Of a DNA stretch of 41,820 nucleotides, positions 1 through 9,324 are shown in pieces. Position 1 is the stretch's first letter. Every line of letters starts with the position of its first letter. The notes beneath the pieces are model-generated. The model was not told the DNA's origin and did no database searches. It saw only the letters and a list, made by a program, of their open reading frames with translations. A program made the translations under genes and the position numbers. The stretch covers positions 1 to 41,820 of the forward strand of contig CBDUYN010000080.1 of the NCBI GenBank assembly GCA_965371445.1. Direction: 5' to 3'. The DNA is from DASWIG01 sp965371445 (lineage in GTDB: Bacteria; Acidobacteriota; Thermoanaerobaculia; Multivoradales; J023).

Positions 1-604
1 CCCGCCGCCGAGGCGCGGAAGACGGTGAAGGGACGAGGACGCCGAAGAGCTCTGACAGCCTCTCGTCGCTTGCCTGAAGGACGATTCGCTTCAGCGCCGC
101 AGATGCCGTGGCGAATGGAGCCCGGATCTGTTTCCGCATCCAGGCGGCGAGGGATTGCGGAGCGTTGCGGGTCAGCCACCCCAGGCTCTCGTCCACGAGG
201 TCCGGTCGCGTGGAGTCCGTCCACCAGGGGGTCGTGCCGGTGCGGGCGAAGAGCTCCAGGAGCTCCAGCCGGGAGGACGTCCCGGGATCTGCGCCACGAG
301 CAACGGCCTCGCTTTCCTCCTCGCGGAGGCCTTCGGCCAGCGCCTGCCGCAACCGGGGACCCAGCTTGTCGACCAGGTCCCGATCCAGGTTCTCGGGATC
401 GACGACCCCGAGGTCGACCACGAGCGACTCGATCCGGTGGAGCCGATCCGGCCGGCTCGCCTCCGTCAGGCAACGATCGATGAGCGGCGCGAGCCGATGA
501 CGGTGGACGCGGCCGAGCTGAAGTTGTAGCTGGCGCGCCGCGTCCTCGTCCGGAACCTTCAGCTCCAGAACCTGGCGCCGAATCCTATGTTTCTGTGTGG
601 CCAA
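1..604 (-). CDS. eCIS tape-measure protein (Afp14-like, CIS_TMP), N-terminal part; runs off the left edge
   Basis: This frame, read by hand, is open from a TTG at 604 to the window edge, giving about 201 residues with no stop. It starts MATQKHRIRRQVLEL and continues with RIESLVVDLGVVDPENL, which matches the conserved N-terminus of contractile-injection-system tape-measure proteins: an 'H-x-I-x-R-Q-V-x-E-L' opening, then a 'DxLxxDLG' motif and an amphipathic helix. In Afp/PVC particles this protein sets tube length during assembly. The TTG start is chosen because GAGG lies 8-9 nt upstream and no in-frame ATG or GTG lies between it and the upstream stop codon at 631-633. The gap to the Afp12-like gene is 26 bp, so the two are probably co-transcribed. 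The family is usually much longer, so most of the gene lies outside the window. The family call is recognition by motif, not by search. Confidence 0.85.
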   Translation of the reverse strand, partial: MATQKHRIRRQVLELKVPDEDAARQLQLQLGRVHRHRLAPLIDRCLTEASRPDRLHRIESLVVDLGVVDPENLDRDLVDKLGPRLRQALAEGLREEESEAVARGADPGTSSRLELLELFARTGTTPWWTDSTRPDLVDESLGWLTRNAPQSLAAWMRKQIRAPFATASAALKRIVLQASDERLSELFGVLVPSPSSAPRRR

Positions 605-630
605 GGTATGCGCCTCAAGGAATGGGCAAG

Positions 631-3615
631 TCAGGAGGGGGGGCGGACGGCCACGTCGAGCCTGACGACCCGCTCAACGTCGATGCTGTCCGGCCGGGTG
701 ACGTGTACCTCGAAGGTCGTGTCTTCCAGCAGAGCCTCGGTGAGGAAGACCAGGTCTCCTCCGTTTCCGTATCGGGCCCGTTTCACCGGTTCTCCACCCA
801 GAAACGGCTGGTACTTCTCGCCCTTCCGGCTGGCCACGACCAGGATCCTGGCCACGCTGTTGTAGTCGATCTCGGGCTCCTCAAGACGGATCTCCGCTTG
901 AGCGACAATATCGGCGCTGAGGCTCAAGGCTGGGGGCGAGATCTCGTCGGCGATCGACTCCAAGTCATGCGCGACGGCAAAGTCCACTTCGAGCCTCAGC
1001 TGACCCAGGCCCCGTACCTCGAGCGGCAGTTCCGCGGGCAGGAGACCGGTTTGGGGCTCCCTGGTGGCGCGGATCCGGATCGTCGTAGGCTCCCAGATCG
1101 GGTCGGTGCGCACCTTGATGTCATGCCGATTTCCCCGCACGTCCTGCGACAGCCGCTCCTCCTCAGGACCCTGGCCGGCATCGACGAAATGGACCAGACG
1201 GTAATCGACGCCTTCCTGGCTTTCCACGATCTCGACGTCGACCTGGCCGCCATGACCGACCATCCGGGTATCGTTGTCGGTGAGGGGACGGAGGAGGGGG
1301 GCAAGGATGCGGGCGTCGAGCGTGAGGTCGAGCCCGACCTTGACCGTGGTCTCCTGGTGCAGGTAGGCCTCGCGCCCCGGCTTGCGGGCGAGGATCTTGT
1401 AGGTGACGTCTTCGACGATCGGCGGAGTTTCCAGCAGGATCTCGCCACCCGTCCCGTCGATCATGTAAGGGTAGGGGTCGAGGGTGTTCCCGTCGTCGTC
1501 AGTCAGCCGTTTCCCGTCCCTGTCGTGAAGCTCGTACTTGACGTCCGGCTGGCCCGGGTCGATCGAGATCTTGGCGGTCACCCCGAACGGGACCGTCCGC
1601 CGATCGCTCACCGCCACGTCCTGGAGCGGATAGGTCTCGCCGAGCCCCAGCAGGTCGATCAGCCGGTCACGGGTATCGCGGAGATGAAAGTGCGTCGCAG
1701 TGGACATGGTTCTGGCCGAGTGCCACTGCCGGTGAGCGGTGAGGAACGCCGACCAATCTTCCGACGCCAGCCAGTGGACGTACGGGACCAGGTGGGCCGG
1801 AGTCTCTTCGCGAACGGTTTGCTCGACGAGCTGCTTGAAGCCGGAACCGTCCGGCTCCTGCAGGACGACGCTCAGCTGCAGCGAGTAGGGATCCTTGTAG
1901 GCAGCCTCGGCCAGGAGCACGACGCTCTGCCCGGCGTCTTCCTTCATCGGACGAAGGAGGATGTGCTCGACCAGGACGAGCTCCTCACCGGGGTTTTTCT
2001 CGTCGAGCCCGAGCTTGAACCGGAGACGCTCTTCCAGGCCCGAAAGGTTGGGAGCGTCCCAGGGCCTCAGCTGGTCGAAGGCCGTACCTCGTGCGCTGCT
2101 GATCCGCGGATAGCTTTGCAGGAAAGCCTGCTTGGCGCGCAGCTTCCTTTCCGGATCCGTCCCGGTCGCGGTGAGCTGCTCGGCGAACCGCGCCAGCAGG
2201 TGGTTCAGGAAACGGTTCTTGCGCTCGTAGGAAGCGTCGGTGAGGGCCGCCTCTCCCGTCGCCGCCGTTGCGCTGTCGTCGCCGTCGCCCTCGAGGATGT
2301 CTGCGAGGTCCGCGAGCTTCTGCGTGAAGTAGGTCCGTGGATCTGTGCCGTGATGGGAGAACAGGTCCTTCACGTGCGCCAGTTGCGCGAAGCTGTCCGC
2401 CAGGATCTGGTCGAAGAACGCCAGGTAGGCCTTGAGCTGTCTGGCCTGGGCCCGGCGCCACGGGGGGGCGGATTCCGGCAGCCCCATCTCCCCGATACCG
2501 TAGAGAGCGGGGAAGTCGTGTTGGACGGAAGGGTAGTGGCCGACGTTGCGGTCGCGTCCGGGCGGCGGAGTGAGTGTACCCATGCCGCCGGTCGGCCCTG
2601 CCGCGGTCGACGATCCCGACCGTCGGTCGGTATAGGCCTGGATGACTCTGTCGACGTCGATGCCAGCCGTGATGCCCTCTTTCTCCAGAAGGATCTTGGA
2701 CTTGGAACCTTCAACATCCAGCTTCGGAGCCTTGTCCGGATCGAGCCTCAGCGACCACGCTTCGGCCCGGCCTCCTGCCGATACGCTGATTCTGCGGATC
2801 GCCCGGACACCCGGGACTTCCATGATCACGTGGATGAGGTCGGAGGTGTTGACGGCGGTCCGCCGCGCCCCCCTCGATCCCACCAAGGGGAAGCCTTTCT
2901 CGAGCCGCGGCCCGTCGAAGATCTTGCCGACCGCCTTGCCCGCCGCCAGCATTTGCTCCAGGCTGACGAAGGGGACGGACGGCGAGATCTCGTCGGAGAT
3001 CTTCTCGAAGATCTCCAGCAGCACCTGCTCGGCGTCCTCGACCGGACCTATCTCCACCCTGGCCTGGACCTGGACACTCTGCGAATCCAGTACGCGGATC
3101 TCTGCGAAGTCCTCGCACAGATTGCGGTTCTGGTGTAAACGGCGAGCGACGTTCGCCCGCATGGTGTCGGTGTCCACCAGCTCCGAGGTCTCGATCAGGA
3201 CCCGATACAAGCCTTTGAGCTTCACCGGCTCCGACGCAGGAGGCTCGTCGTGGAGACCAAGCTCTTTTCTTCCGGGGTGGTAGTAGAGAGCGATCTGGTC
3301 CTCGTCGGCCTGTTCTATCCAGGCGTTCTTGACTCCGTCCACGTCGAGAACCAGCTTGCGGAGATCCAAGAGCGTTACCGGATGGGAGGTCAGGATCTCC
3401 GAGGGCAGGTAGAGGCTCTCATAGGGATCTCCTCCGCCGCTGGCCAGGAGGTCCGGCATCTCGTGGCCGATGCGGTATCCGAGGTCCGACAAGGCGTAGC
3501 AGAGCTGCTCCAGGATGGTGATCCCGGGGTCATGGGCGTTGAAATCTGTCCACAGCGTCCCTGCCATCCGTTCGAGATGGCGAATACCGTCCTGGCGTAG
3601 AAAGGCGTAGTCCAT
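631..3615 (-). CDS. eCIS large baseplate protein (Afp12-like, gp7-type wedge)
   Basis: The protein is 994 aa from ATG 3615. An in-frame start at 3738 would overlap the fibre gene by about 100 bp and adds a low-complexity leader. The start at 3615 gives MDYAFLRQDGIRHLERM followed by a WTDFNAHDPGITILEQLCYA-type block, typical of eCIS baseplate proteins. In characterised particles Afp12 and Afp11 form the wedges that ring the spike and trigger sheath contraction. The middle contains repeated Ig-like or carbohydrate-binding-like beta segments (for example around KISIDPGQPDVKYELHD and GGQVDVEIVESQEGVDY), possibly domain decoration. No clear Shine-Dalgarno sequence is seen before 3615. The gene lies 19 bp downstream of the fibre gene and 26 bp upstream of the tape-measure gene. 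The family is confident; the exact start is less so. Confidence 0.85.
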   Translation of the reverse strand: MDYAFLRQDGIRHLERMAGTLWTDFNAHDPGITILEQLCYALSDLGYRIGHEMPDLLASGGGDPYESLYLPSEILTSHPVTLLDLRKLVLDVDGVKNAWIEQADEDQIALYYHPGRKELGLHDEPPASEPVKLKGLYRVLIETSELVDTDTMRANVARRLHQNRNLCEDFAEIRVLDSQSVQVQARVEIGPVEDAEQVLLEIFEKISDEISPSVPFVSLEQMLAAGKAVGKIFDGPRLEKGFPLVGSRGARRTAVNTSDLIHVIMEVPGVRAIRRISVSAGGRAEAWSLRLDPDKAPKLDVEGSKSKILLEKEGITAGIDVDRVIQAYTDRRSGSSTAAGPTGGMGTLTPPPGRDRNVGHYPSVQHDFPALYGIGEMGLPESAPPWRRAQARQLKAYLAFFDQILADSFAQLAHVKDLFSHHGTDPRTYFTQKLADLADILEGDGDDSATAATGEAALTDASYERKNRFLNHLLARFAEQLTATGTDPERKLRAKQAFLQSYPRISSARGTAFDQLRPWDAPNLSGLEERLRFKLGLDEKNPGEELVLVEHILLRPMKEDAGQSVVLLAEAAYKDPYSLQLSVVLQEPDGSGFKQLVEQTVREETPAHLVPYVHWLASEDWSAFLTAHRQWHSARTMSTATHFHLRDTRDRLIDLLGLGETYPLQDVAVSDRRTVPFGVTAKISIDPGQPDVKYELHDRDGKRLTDDDGNTLDPYPYMIDGTGGEILLETPPIVEDVTYKILARKPGREAYLHQETTVKVGLDLTLDARILAPLLRPLTDNDTRMVGHGGQVDVEIVESQEGVDYRLVHFVDAGQGPEEERLSQDVRGNRHDIKVRTDPIWEPTTIRIRATREPQTGLLPAELPLEVRGLGQLRLEVDFAVAHDLESIADEISPPALSLSADIVAQAEIRLEEPEIDYNSVARILVVASRKGEKYQPFLGGEPVKRARYGNGGDLVFLTEALLEDTTFEVHVTRPDSIDVERVVRLDVAVRPPS

Positions 3616-3634
3616 GGTGAAGTGTCCGATCCCG

Positions 3635-4450
3635 CTATGCCGCGCGGAAAGTGATGCCGTCGAGGGAGAGCCCGGTCGGGTCTCCAACTTTTGAATGAAC
3701 CTGCCCGTCAATAAAAACCTCGACACAATGGGCACCAACGCTGGTCCATACGACGAAATCCTCCCTTCGCGGGGGCCGATAGCCTGGTGGCAGGGTGAAG
3801 ATCGTCTGTGAGCCGTTTTTCACCGTCCCTCGCAAGTGGACGACTCCCATGGAGTCTTTGAAATAGCCGGCGTTGTTGTAACTGGGGGAATAATTCGCCC
3901 AGGAGCCCTTGAATGTGGGGGCTATCCAGGCTTCTTGTGCCACACTGGCGGCCCCGAGCTGCGCCAACGTCACGCCGTGGGGGTTGTCCTTCCGCGCCAG
4001 GTGAGTGTCCAGATCCGCGCCGTCGGCGGCGACATCGCGGCCGGCGACGGTGCCGGTAACGGTGAGATCACCGCCCACATCAAGGCTGCCGGTGACGCCG
4101 AGATCCCCGGTAGCCCGATCGATGAAGAGCCTACTTTGGCCTGCACCGTCGCTGATGTTGAAGCCGGCCCTGGCCGTGGCGGGATCGCTGGGATCGGAGC
4201 GCGGATTCAAACTGAGGACCCAGGCCGGGTTGGGGTCGGCGAAGCTCTCGTAGAAGTTGATCGCCTTCTTCTGGCCGGCGGCGTCGCCGGAGGCCTGGAT
4301 CGAGAGGGGATCGCCCGGGAGCTTGACGATGCCGTCGTCCTTCTGGGTCAGCACTCCGTCGATGAGCTCGGCAAAATTGCCCTCGGTGGGGATGGCGTTC
4401 TTGACGAAGTACGCCTTCAGCTCGGTTCGATTTCTTTTGTCGATGTCCAT
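3635..4450 (-). CDS. eCIS tail fibre (Afp13-like receptor-binding candidate)
   Basis: The protein is 271 aa. It begins MDIDKRNRTELKAYFVKNAI, an N-terminus that would attach to the baseplate, then has a beta-repeat region (GDLGVTGSLDVGGDLTVTGT) and a DNPHGVTLAQLGA motif, which is typical of phage and eCIS fibre shafts. The C-terminal 90 residues (WIAPTFKGSWANYSPSYNNA to the end) look like a compact beta-rich tip that could bind a target. It lies between the two large baseplate genes, 30 bp after the Afp11-like stop, with AAGGA upstream of ATG 4450. Fibres set host or target range in Afp/PVC, but the target cannot be read from sequence. It is short for a fibre, so a second fibre may lie outside the window. 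Confidence 0.8.
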   Translation of the reverse strand: MDIDKRNRTELKAYFVKNAIPTEGNFAELIDGVLTQKDDGIVKLPGDPLSIQASGDAAGQKKAINFYESFADPNPAWVLSLNPRSDPSDPATARAGFNISDGAGQSRLFIDRATGDLGVTGSLDVGGDLTVTGTVAGRDVAADGADLDTHLARKDNPHGVTLAQLGAASVAQEAWIAPTFKGSWANYSPSYNNAGYFKDSMGVVHLRGTVKNGSQTIFTLPPGYRPPRREDFVVWTSVGAHCVEVFIDGQVHSKVGDPTGLSLDGITFRAA

Positions 4451-4480
4451 GGTTTCGTCCGTCCTTGTTTGCTTGGGTTG

Positions 4481-7400
4481 TCAGGCCACGATGAAGTCCA
4501 GCTCCACCTTCATGAAGTTGATGCCCGACAATAACTCTTCATCGTATCCGGCCTCGGGAATGAGGTCGATCTGGTGTTCCCGGGCCGCTACCAGGACGCC
4601 GTCGCCCCGGTCGATGGTGACCGCGTACCCTTCCTCCTGGTCGCCGGGCACGACCAACCGGAAGTTTTCTCCGTCGTCGCTCTTGAACAGCTTGACGTCG
4701 GCGACGTAGTCCACGTAGGGCCGCCGGTCGAGGAAGTCGACGATGCTGTTGGCGTAGATCCTGCCCCCGATCGCGATGTCGGTGCCATCCTCGTAGGCCC
4801 ATGGCGAGAGGAAGCGGTTGAGCTCGTCGTTGAGCTGCAACTTGAAGTAACCCTCGTTGCCGCCTGCCGTGAAGCGAACGGAGAAGCGGACCTTGACCGC
4901 GACGTAGCGGGCGTTTCTGACCTCGACGTCGGCGGCGGCGGGCGTCAACGCCGCCAGGTACTCCTCGATCGACGCCAGGAGGTCCGCCGGAGCCTTCGGC
5001 TCGAAGGGGTCGAAGGGAAAGCGGTTGCGGATGTCGGGGATGACGACGACCACTACCCGTCCGGGGTCGTCGGGCCGTGTTTCCCCCCCCGATCCCCCCC
5101 GAGGGGGCCGCGCAGGGATGCACTTGACTTTGTAGATCTCCGGAAAGCGCTCGAGGACCAGCCGTTCAAAGTCCCACATGGAGAGTGCTCTCTGCTTGTG
5201 GCGCAGGCGCTCGCTGACGCGGGTCGCGAACATATCCTCCGCCTCGGCCATGCGACCACCCTGAGAGGTGTAGGGCTGCCGCACGTCGGCGATCTCCGCG
5301 ATGGGCTCCGCGAGCTTGCTGAGCGTCCCGGCCGGTAGAGGCTGGCTGAAGTGATCCGGTGCGTTGCCGCGGTCGACGAAGGTGGCGGCGACCGCCTGGG
5401 TGTGGATCGCGATGGTGTCGCAGACGGCGGTGCTGTTTCTTGCCACGGCGGCGCGGATCCAGTAGAGATCGCCGGGCAGGAGCATCGAGGGCTTCGCCGC
5501 CGGGAGGTTGAATTCGACGATGCCCGAGTTGATCAGTCCCCGGGTGGTGTCGCTGATGACCCTGCCGTCGTCGAGGTTCTTCCAGCCGTCTCCGTCGAGG
5601 TGGCTCCATCGCACTTGCGCTGGCTCCAGGTCGGGATCGGCGCTGCCTTCCGCCATCTGGAAGAGGACGGTGAGTGTCTGCGGCGCGCGGACGCCGCTCA
5701 AGCCGACGTAGAGCTCGCCCTGGTCGTCGTAGCGGGGCAGGAAGGGCACCGAGCCGGCCGGGCGCTCGGACTCGACACCGCTGGTACCGAAGGGATGGAC
5801 GTGGAAGACCCGGTCGTCGGGATCCGGCTCCTGCGTGCCGTCGAGGACGATCTCCGTCGAGGACCTGTAGTCGACCTTCAGGCTCTTGACCTTGGGGGTG
5901 TAGGGCGGATTGACCTTGTAGTCTCCCGCATGGATACCCGAGCCGCCGTTGGCGATGGCGGCGGCCATCTCGATCGCCTTGCCCGAGGCGACGGCGGGGT
6001 AGACCTGGTGCTGGAAATCGGTCGGCGTGAGCTCCCATTGGAGGTAGCGGTCCCAATCCAGCAGGTCTTCGCCGAACGAAACCCCCGAAGCCCCCTCGTA
6101 GAGGGAAGCCGTGGGAGGATCCTCCGGGGAGAGACCGTCCGGTATGTCGATGCGGTTCTCCGAAGGGAAAAGCGGTGCGTTGTCTCTGAGGTCGGTCTCA
6201 ACGCGCCTCTCGACAAGGCTGATTTTGGTTGTAAACGCGAAGGGTTCGTTCGGATAGTTCTTATAGTGAGTGGCCAGGTCGGGGAGTCCCATCCATTCGA
6301 CGTTGAACCTCAAACAGTCGATTCGTTTTTCGACGAGCTCGGGATGACCGAGGAGCAAGTGCGACCCGACGGCCGGCGAAGTGCCGAAGGGCTCGAAGGG
6401 CTTGGTCGAGTCGAGCACCGTTTCGTCGTTTTGCAGTTGAAACGTGCTCATTTTCCGGACCTTGACCGCGACGTGGACGGCCGCCAGGTGGAGCTGCCGG
6501 AGCTGCGAGTAGAAATCGTCCGGGTCGTCCTCCAGGTCCGTGCTCGGGAGCTGCCGTAGCATCAACCGCAGGACGGGCGACGAGCTCGCCTCTTGGCCGG
6601 AATCCGCCGGCAGGGCGGAGATCGCATCGGCGCTCTCATGGAAGGTCAGCTTGAAGCGAACAGCCTCGAGGTCGTCCCTGTCCGTTTCTGTAGGCCCGAT
6701 CCAATCTCCGTAGGTCTTCCTCTCGGGATCGTAGCCGGCTCCGTCCTCGACAACGGCGACCTCAGGTTTGACCCAGCCCTTCTCGGTGCTGACTTCGAAG
6801 CGCAAGGGGATTTCCGTGGTCAGGAACGCTCGCAGCCCCTCCCCATCGAACGTTCCCAAGGGAAAACCCAGGGTGAGGTAGATCGTGCGCTCGCCTTCGG
6901 CGAGCGCCAGGATCGGCGAGCTCACGGCCCAGCCGATCGCCGGCGGCGGCTCGGGGTGCGAATCCGGCGGTACCCTTCCGAAGGTCCTCCACCGGGTCAG
7001 CTCGCCTTCGATCCCGAGCTCGACGCTGACCGTCGAGGCGTCTTCCACCGGATAGAGGGTGAGCCGCTCCCGCTGCTCGGCCACCGGCTCGGGCAGCCCC
7101 TCGCGGTTGCGCCAGGCGATTTCCAGGACGCTGTAGACCCGCTCCCAGTCCTGCTCGGCCGTGGCGTCCGCCTTGACCGCCGCCGCTACGGCCTGGAGGA
7201 ACGTGAGGCTCGTCGGGGCCAGGTACGGTTCCAGCCGATCCACGGCCTCGACGGCCTCCTCGCCCAAGGCATGGCCGACCATCGCCGTGAATCCGTCCAA
7301 GTCGTAAACTTCGTCCCGTTCCGGGTCGTGGATCTCCTTGAGCTGTTGCCGGCGTTTCGCGTAGACCTTTTCCCGGTGGGCCTTCGCCAGAATCCGGTCG

Positions 7401-8854
7401 GCTCGATCCCACTCCTCGAGCGTGGGCGTCTCACTGTCCTCGTCCCTCTCCTTTTCCAGGATCCCTACGAGAGCGACGAATTCCTCGACCGAGACAAAGA
7501 AATGCTCCTCGACGAGGCGGACCTCCTCGGTGTAGTCAACGAGGACTTGGCCGGTCTGACCGACGGCCGACTGAAAGTTGGCGTGGAAGTCCGTAGAATC
7601 GAACGCGGAACCGTCGGGATCGAAAGTGGAGCTCGGATTTTTCCCGGCAGCGGCTTCGAGAAGGCGATTGATCTCAGCCCACTCGGCGTCGATCTTCACC
7701 TTGATCTGCATCATGGCGACGAAGTCACGAAATCCCTTGTCGTCTTCGCCGTACTTGAAGTAAAGCTGGTCGCGGATGAACGTTTGGACGTCTTCGCGCG
7801 TGCGCTGCTCGTAGAGCTCGTTGACGTTCGTGACTTCCGGCAGGCCGTCGAAGCTCGGGGCGCCGCCGATCGCGGCGGCGAGGTTGGAGTCGAAATCCCG
7901 GGAAAGCGGGTCGAGAGTGAAAAGCTCGTCGCGCTCCTTGCCGGCCTTCTCGAGGTAACCGTTGATCTCCGTCCATTCGGCCTCCGCGTCGTCGCGCTGG
8001 TTCTTCAGCTTCATCAGGTCACGAAGCTCGAAGTACTCCATGTAGAAGGCGTCTGTCGTCGTCTCCAGAAAACCCCGGAGGTCTTTCAGGAAGTTGACGT
8101 CGCCCGCGTCGCCGCCTCCCGAGTACCTCGGGCTCGGCGGATAGGGCGGCACGGAATCGCCAGGCAGGGGATCGCCGAGGGCGATTTCAAGCATCTTCCG
8201 AACCTTCTGGTTGGGATACCTCACGCGCGCGTCGGCGATCCTGGTGAGCCGCAGGCCGACGTGGACCGACCTGAGCTTGGCGACTTGCGCCCGGCCGACG
8301 ACGACGTCGCGGTCGGTCGCATAGAGGCGTTCCCGCCCCAGGCTGTCGGGCCCGGCGCTCAGGAGGCTCCCGGCGGGGACCTCGACCTGGTCGACGCCGG
8401 CGGCGAGGTCGAAGTGTACGTGGACCCGGTCCGGTATGGCCGCCTTCCGGCTCATCCGCAGGACCTGGCGGTAATAGAAGTCGAGATGGCGTCCGGTCAG
8501 TTGGTTGAGCTCTCTTTGGGCGTGCCGGAAAAGCCTGAGAAACGCCAGGAACAAGACGAAGTGCGGACGCCGGTAGGGTCCCTCGTCAGGAAATTTGTCC
8601 GGACTCTCCAGAAAGGCCGCGACGTCGGCGAAATCGAGGTCAGGGCCGAGGAAGGCGCTCCAGTCGCCGTTCGGCTGATCGTCGTCGCCGTAGTAATTGA
8701 GCTTCTTGCCATGGTCAGACGCCAGGGCGAGGAGATCCTCGACGCTGTGCTCGTCGACCGACACGTAGCCGGGATCGAGAGCCTCCTGGCGGCGTGCCGC
8801 CTGGCTCGTCCCGTCGCGGCCGATGCGCTCGATCTCGTTCAACGTCTTTGGCAT
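4481..8854 (-). CDS. eCIS giant baseplate J-like protein (Afp11/gp6-like)
   Basis: The protein is 1457 aa, large even for Afp11-like proteins. The N-terminal 230 residues include the helical LFLAFLRLFRHAQRELNQLT segment and a 'VPAGSLL' beta block. The C-terminal 300 residues include the conserved DMFATRVSERLRHKQRALSMWDFERLVLERFPEIYKVKCI block and the J-like 'DVKLFKSDDG' end. Between about residues 270 and 590 are four degenerate helical repeats, each with a 'W-x-(E/R)-x-(I/V)...L-E-x-A' signature (W294, W392, W482, W570). In Afp/PVC this protein dimerises with Afp12 to form the wedge iris. A G/C-rich insert near residue 1250 (PARPPRGGSGGETR, around 5077-5109) resembles the repeat found in the LysM gene. 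Stop to fibre start is 30 bp. Upstream, the PAAR-like gene ends 19 bp away. Confidence 0.9.
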   Translation of the reverse strand: MPKTLNEIERIGRDGTSQAARRQEALDPGYVSVDEHSVEDLLALASDHGKKLNYYGDDDQPNGDWSAFLGPDLDFADVAAFLESPDKFPDEGPYRRPHFVLFLAFLRLFRHAQRELNQLTGRHLDFYYRQVLRMSRKAAIPDRVHVHFDLAAGVDQVEVPAGSLLSAGPDSLGRERLYATDRDVVVGRAQVAKLRSVHVGLRLTRIADARVRYPNQKVRKMLEIALGDPLPGDSVPPYPPSPRYSGGGDAGDVNFLKDLRGFLETTTDAFYMEYFELRDLMKLKNQRDDAEAEWTEINGYLEKAGKERDELFTLDPLSRDFDSNLAAAIGGAPSFDGLPEVTNVNELYEQRTREDVQTFIRDQLYFKYGEDDKGFRDFVAMMQIKVKIDAEWAEINRLLEAAAGKNPSSTFDPDGSAFDSTDFHANFQSAVGQTGQVLVDYTEEVRLVEEHFFVSVEEFVALVGILEKERDEDSETPTLEEWDRADRILAKAHREKVYAKRRQQLKEIHDPERDEVYDLDGFTAMVGHALGEEAVEAVDRLEPYLAPTSLTFLQAVAAAVKADATAEQDWERVYSVLEIAWRNREGLPEPVAEQRERLTLYPVEDASTVSVELGIEGELTRWRTFGRVPPDSHPEPPPAIGWAVSSPILALAEGERTIYLTLGFPLGTFDGEGLRAFLTTEIPLRFEVSTEKGWVKPEVAVVEDGAGYDPERKTYGDWIGPTETDRDDLEAVRFKLTFHESADAISALPADSGQEASSSPVLRLMLRQLPSTDLEDDPDDFYSQLRQLHLAAVHVAVKVRKMSTFQLQNDETVLDSTKPFEPFGTSPAVGSHLLLGHPELVEKRIDCLRFNVEWMGLPDLATHYKNYPNEPFAFTTKISLVERRVETDLRDNAPLFPSENRIDIPDGLSPEDPPTASLYEGASGVSFGEDLLDWDRYLQWELTPTDFQHQVYPAVASGKAIEMAAAIANGGSGIHAGDYKVNPPYTPKVKSLKVDYRSSTEIVLDGTQEPDPDDRVFHVHPFGTSGVESERPAGSVPFLPRYDDQGELYVGLSGVRAPQTLTVLFQMAEGSADPDLEPAQVRWSHLDGDGWKNLDDGRVISDTTRGLINSGIVEFNLPAAKPSMLLPGDLYWIRAAVARNSTAVCDTIAIHTQAVAATFVDRGNAPDHFSQPLPAGTLSKLAEPIAEIADVRQPYTSQGGRMAEAEDMFATRVSERLRHKQRALSMWDFERLVLERFPEIYKVKCIPARPPRGGSGGETRPDDPGRVVVVVIPDIRNRFPFDPFEPKAPADLLASIEEYLAALTPAAADVEVRNARYVAVKVRFSVRFTAGGNEGYFKLQLNDELNRFLSPWAYEDGTDIAIGGRIYANSIVDFLDRRPYVDYVADVKLFKSDDGENFRLVVPGDQEEGYAVTIDRGDGVLVAAREHQIDLIPEAGYDEELLSGINFMKVELDFIVA

Positions 8855-8873
8855 GGTGAGGAGCTACCCGTGG

Positions 8874-9308
8874 TCAGGATCCCTGGAATTTCGTGTTCGT
8901 GGTGAGGAACGTCCCCTGCCCGGAGTACTGCGGCGTCGGGTCGGGGATCGGCGAGCCCGGCCCCGGCGGCGGTTGCTGTGCCGGGCTCTGCACCTCGAGC
9001 CTGGCGGTGAACCGGCTCCCCTTGAGCAACACCGCCTTGCCCCCGGTGTAGGTCTTCTTCGCCTTCTGGTCGCCTGCCAGCGCGGCGATCTTGAGGGTTC
9101 CGGTGCCCGGGATCGAGTACTGCGGCGTCGTGTAGGTGACGCCGGCGACCTTGACCTTTTTTTCGTCACCGTCGGCACACATCTTCTTGCCGAGAAGCGT
9201 CGCCGGCCCGCTTCCCTTCAATTCCCCGGGCCGCGGCACGGCCACCGCGGCCCCGAAGTTGGGCTGAAACTGGGCCTTGTCGCCTTCGATGAGAATGAGA
9301 TCGGGCAT
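8874..9308 (-). CDS. eCIS PAAR-like spike tip (Afp10-like)
   Basis: The protein is 144 aa from ATG 9308, preceded by AGGAAG at a good distance; an open frame reaching further upstream overlaps the gp25-like gene and is not used. The sequence begins MPDLILIEGDKAQFQPNFG and has a glycine- and beta-rich core (GSGPATLLGKKMCADGDEKK, TTPQYSIPGTGTLKI). This fits the PAAR-like tip proteins that cap the VgrG-like spike and make first contact with the target membrane. The C-terminal third is proline-rich (QQPPPGPGSPIPDPTPQYSG). Its place between the gp25-like wedge and the J-like protein is the usual Afp9-Afp10-Afp11 order. The family call rests on size, composition and position more than on a diagnostic residue set. 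Confidence 0.75.
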   Translation of the reverse strand: MPDLILIEGDKAQFQPNFGAAVAVPRPGELKGSGPATLLGKKMCADGDEKKVKVAGVTYTTPQYSIPGTGTLKIAALAGDQKAKKTYTGGKAVLLKGSRFTARLEVQSPAQQPPPGPGSPIPDPTPQYSGQGTFLTTNTKFQGS

Positions 9309-9324
9309 GGTACTTCCTGGGTGC

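Noticed and set aside
595..3138. Long open frame on the plus strand (847 codons), and similar long plus frames at 6593-8905 and 13773-15569
   Set aside because: These mirror the third-position bias of the minus-strand eCIS genes. Their translations lack recognisable motifs while the minus frames show clear family blocks.
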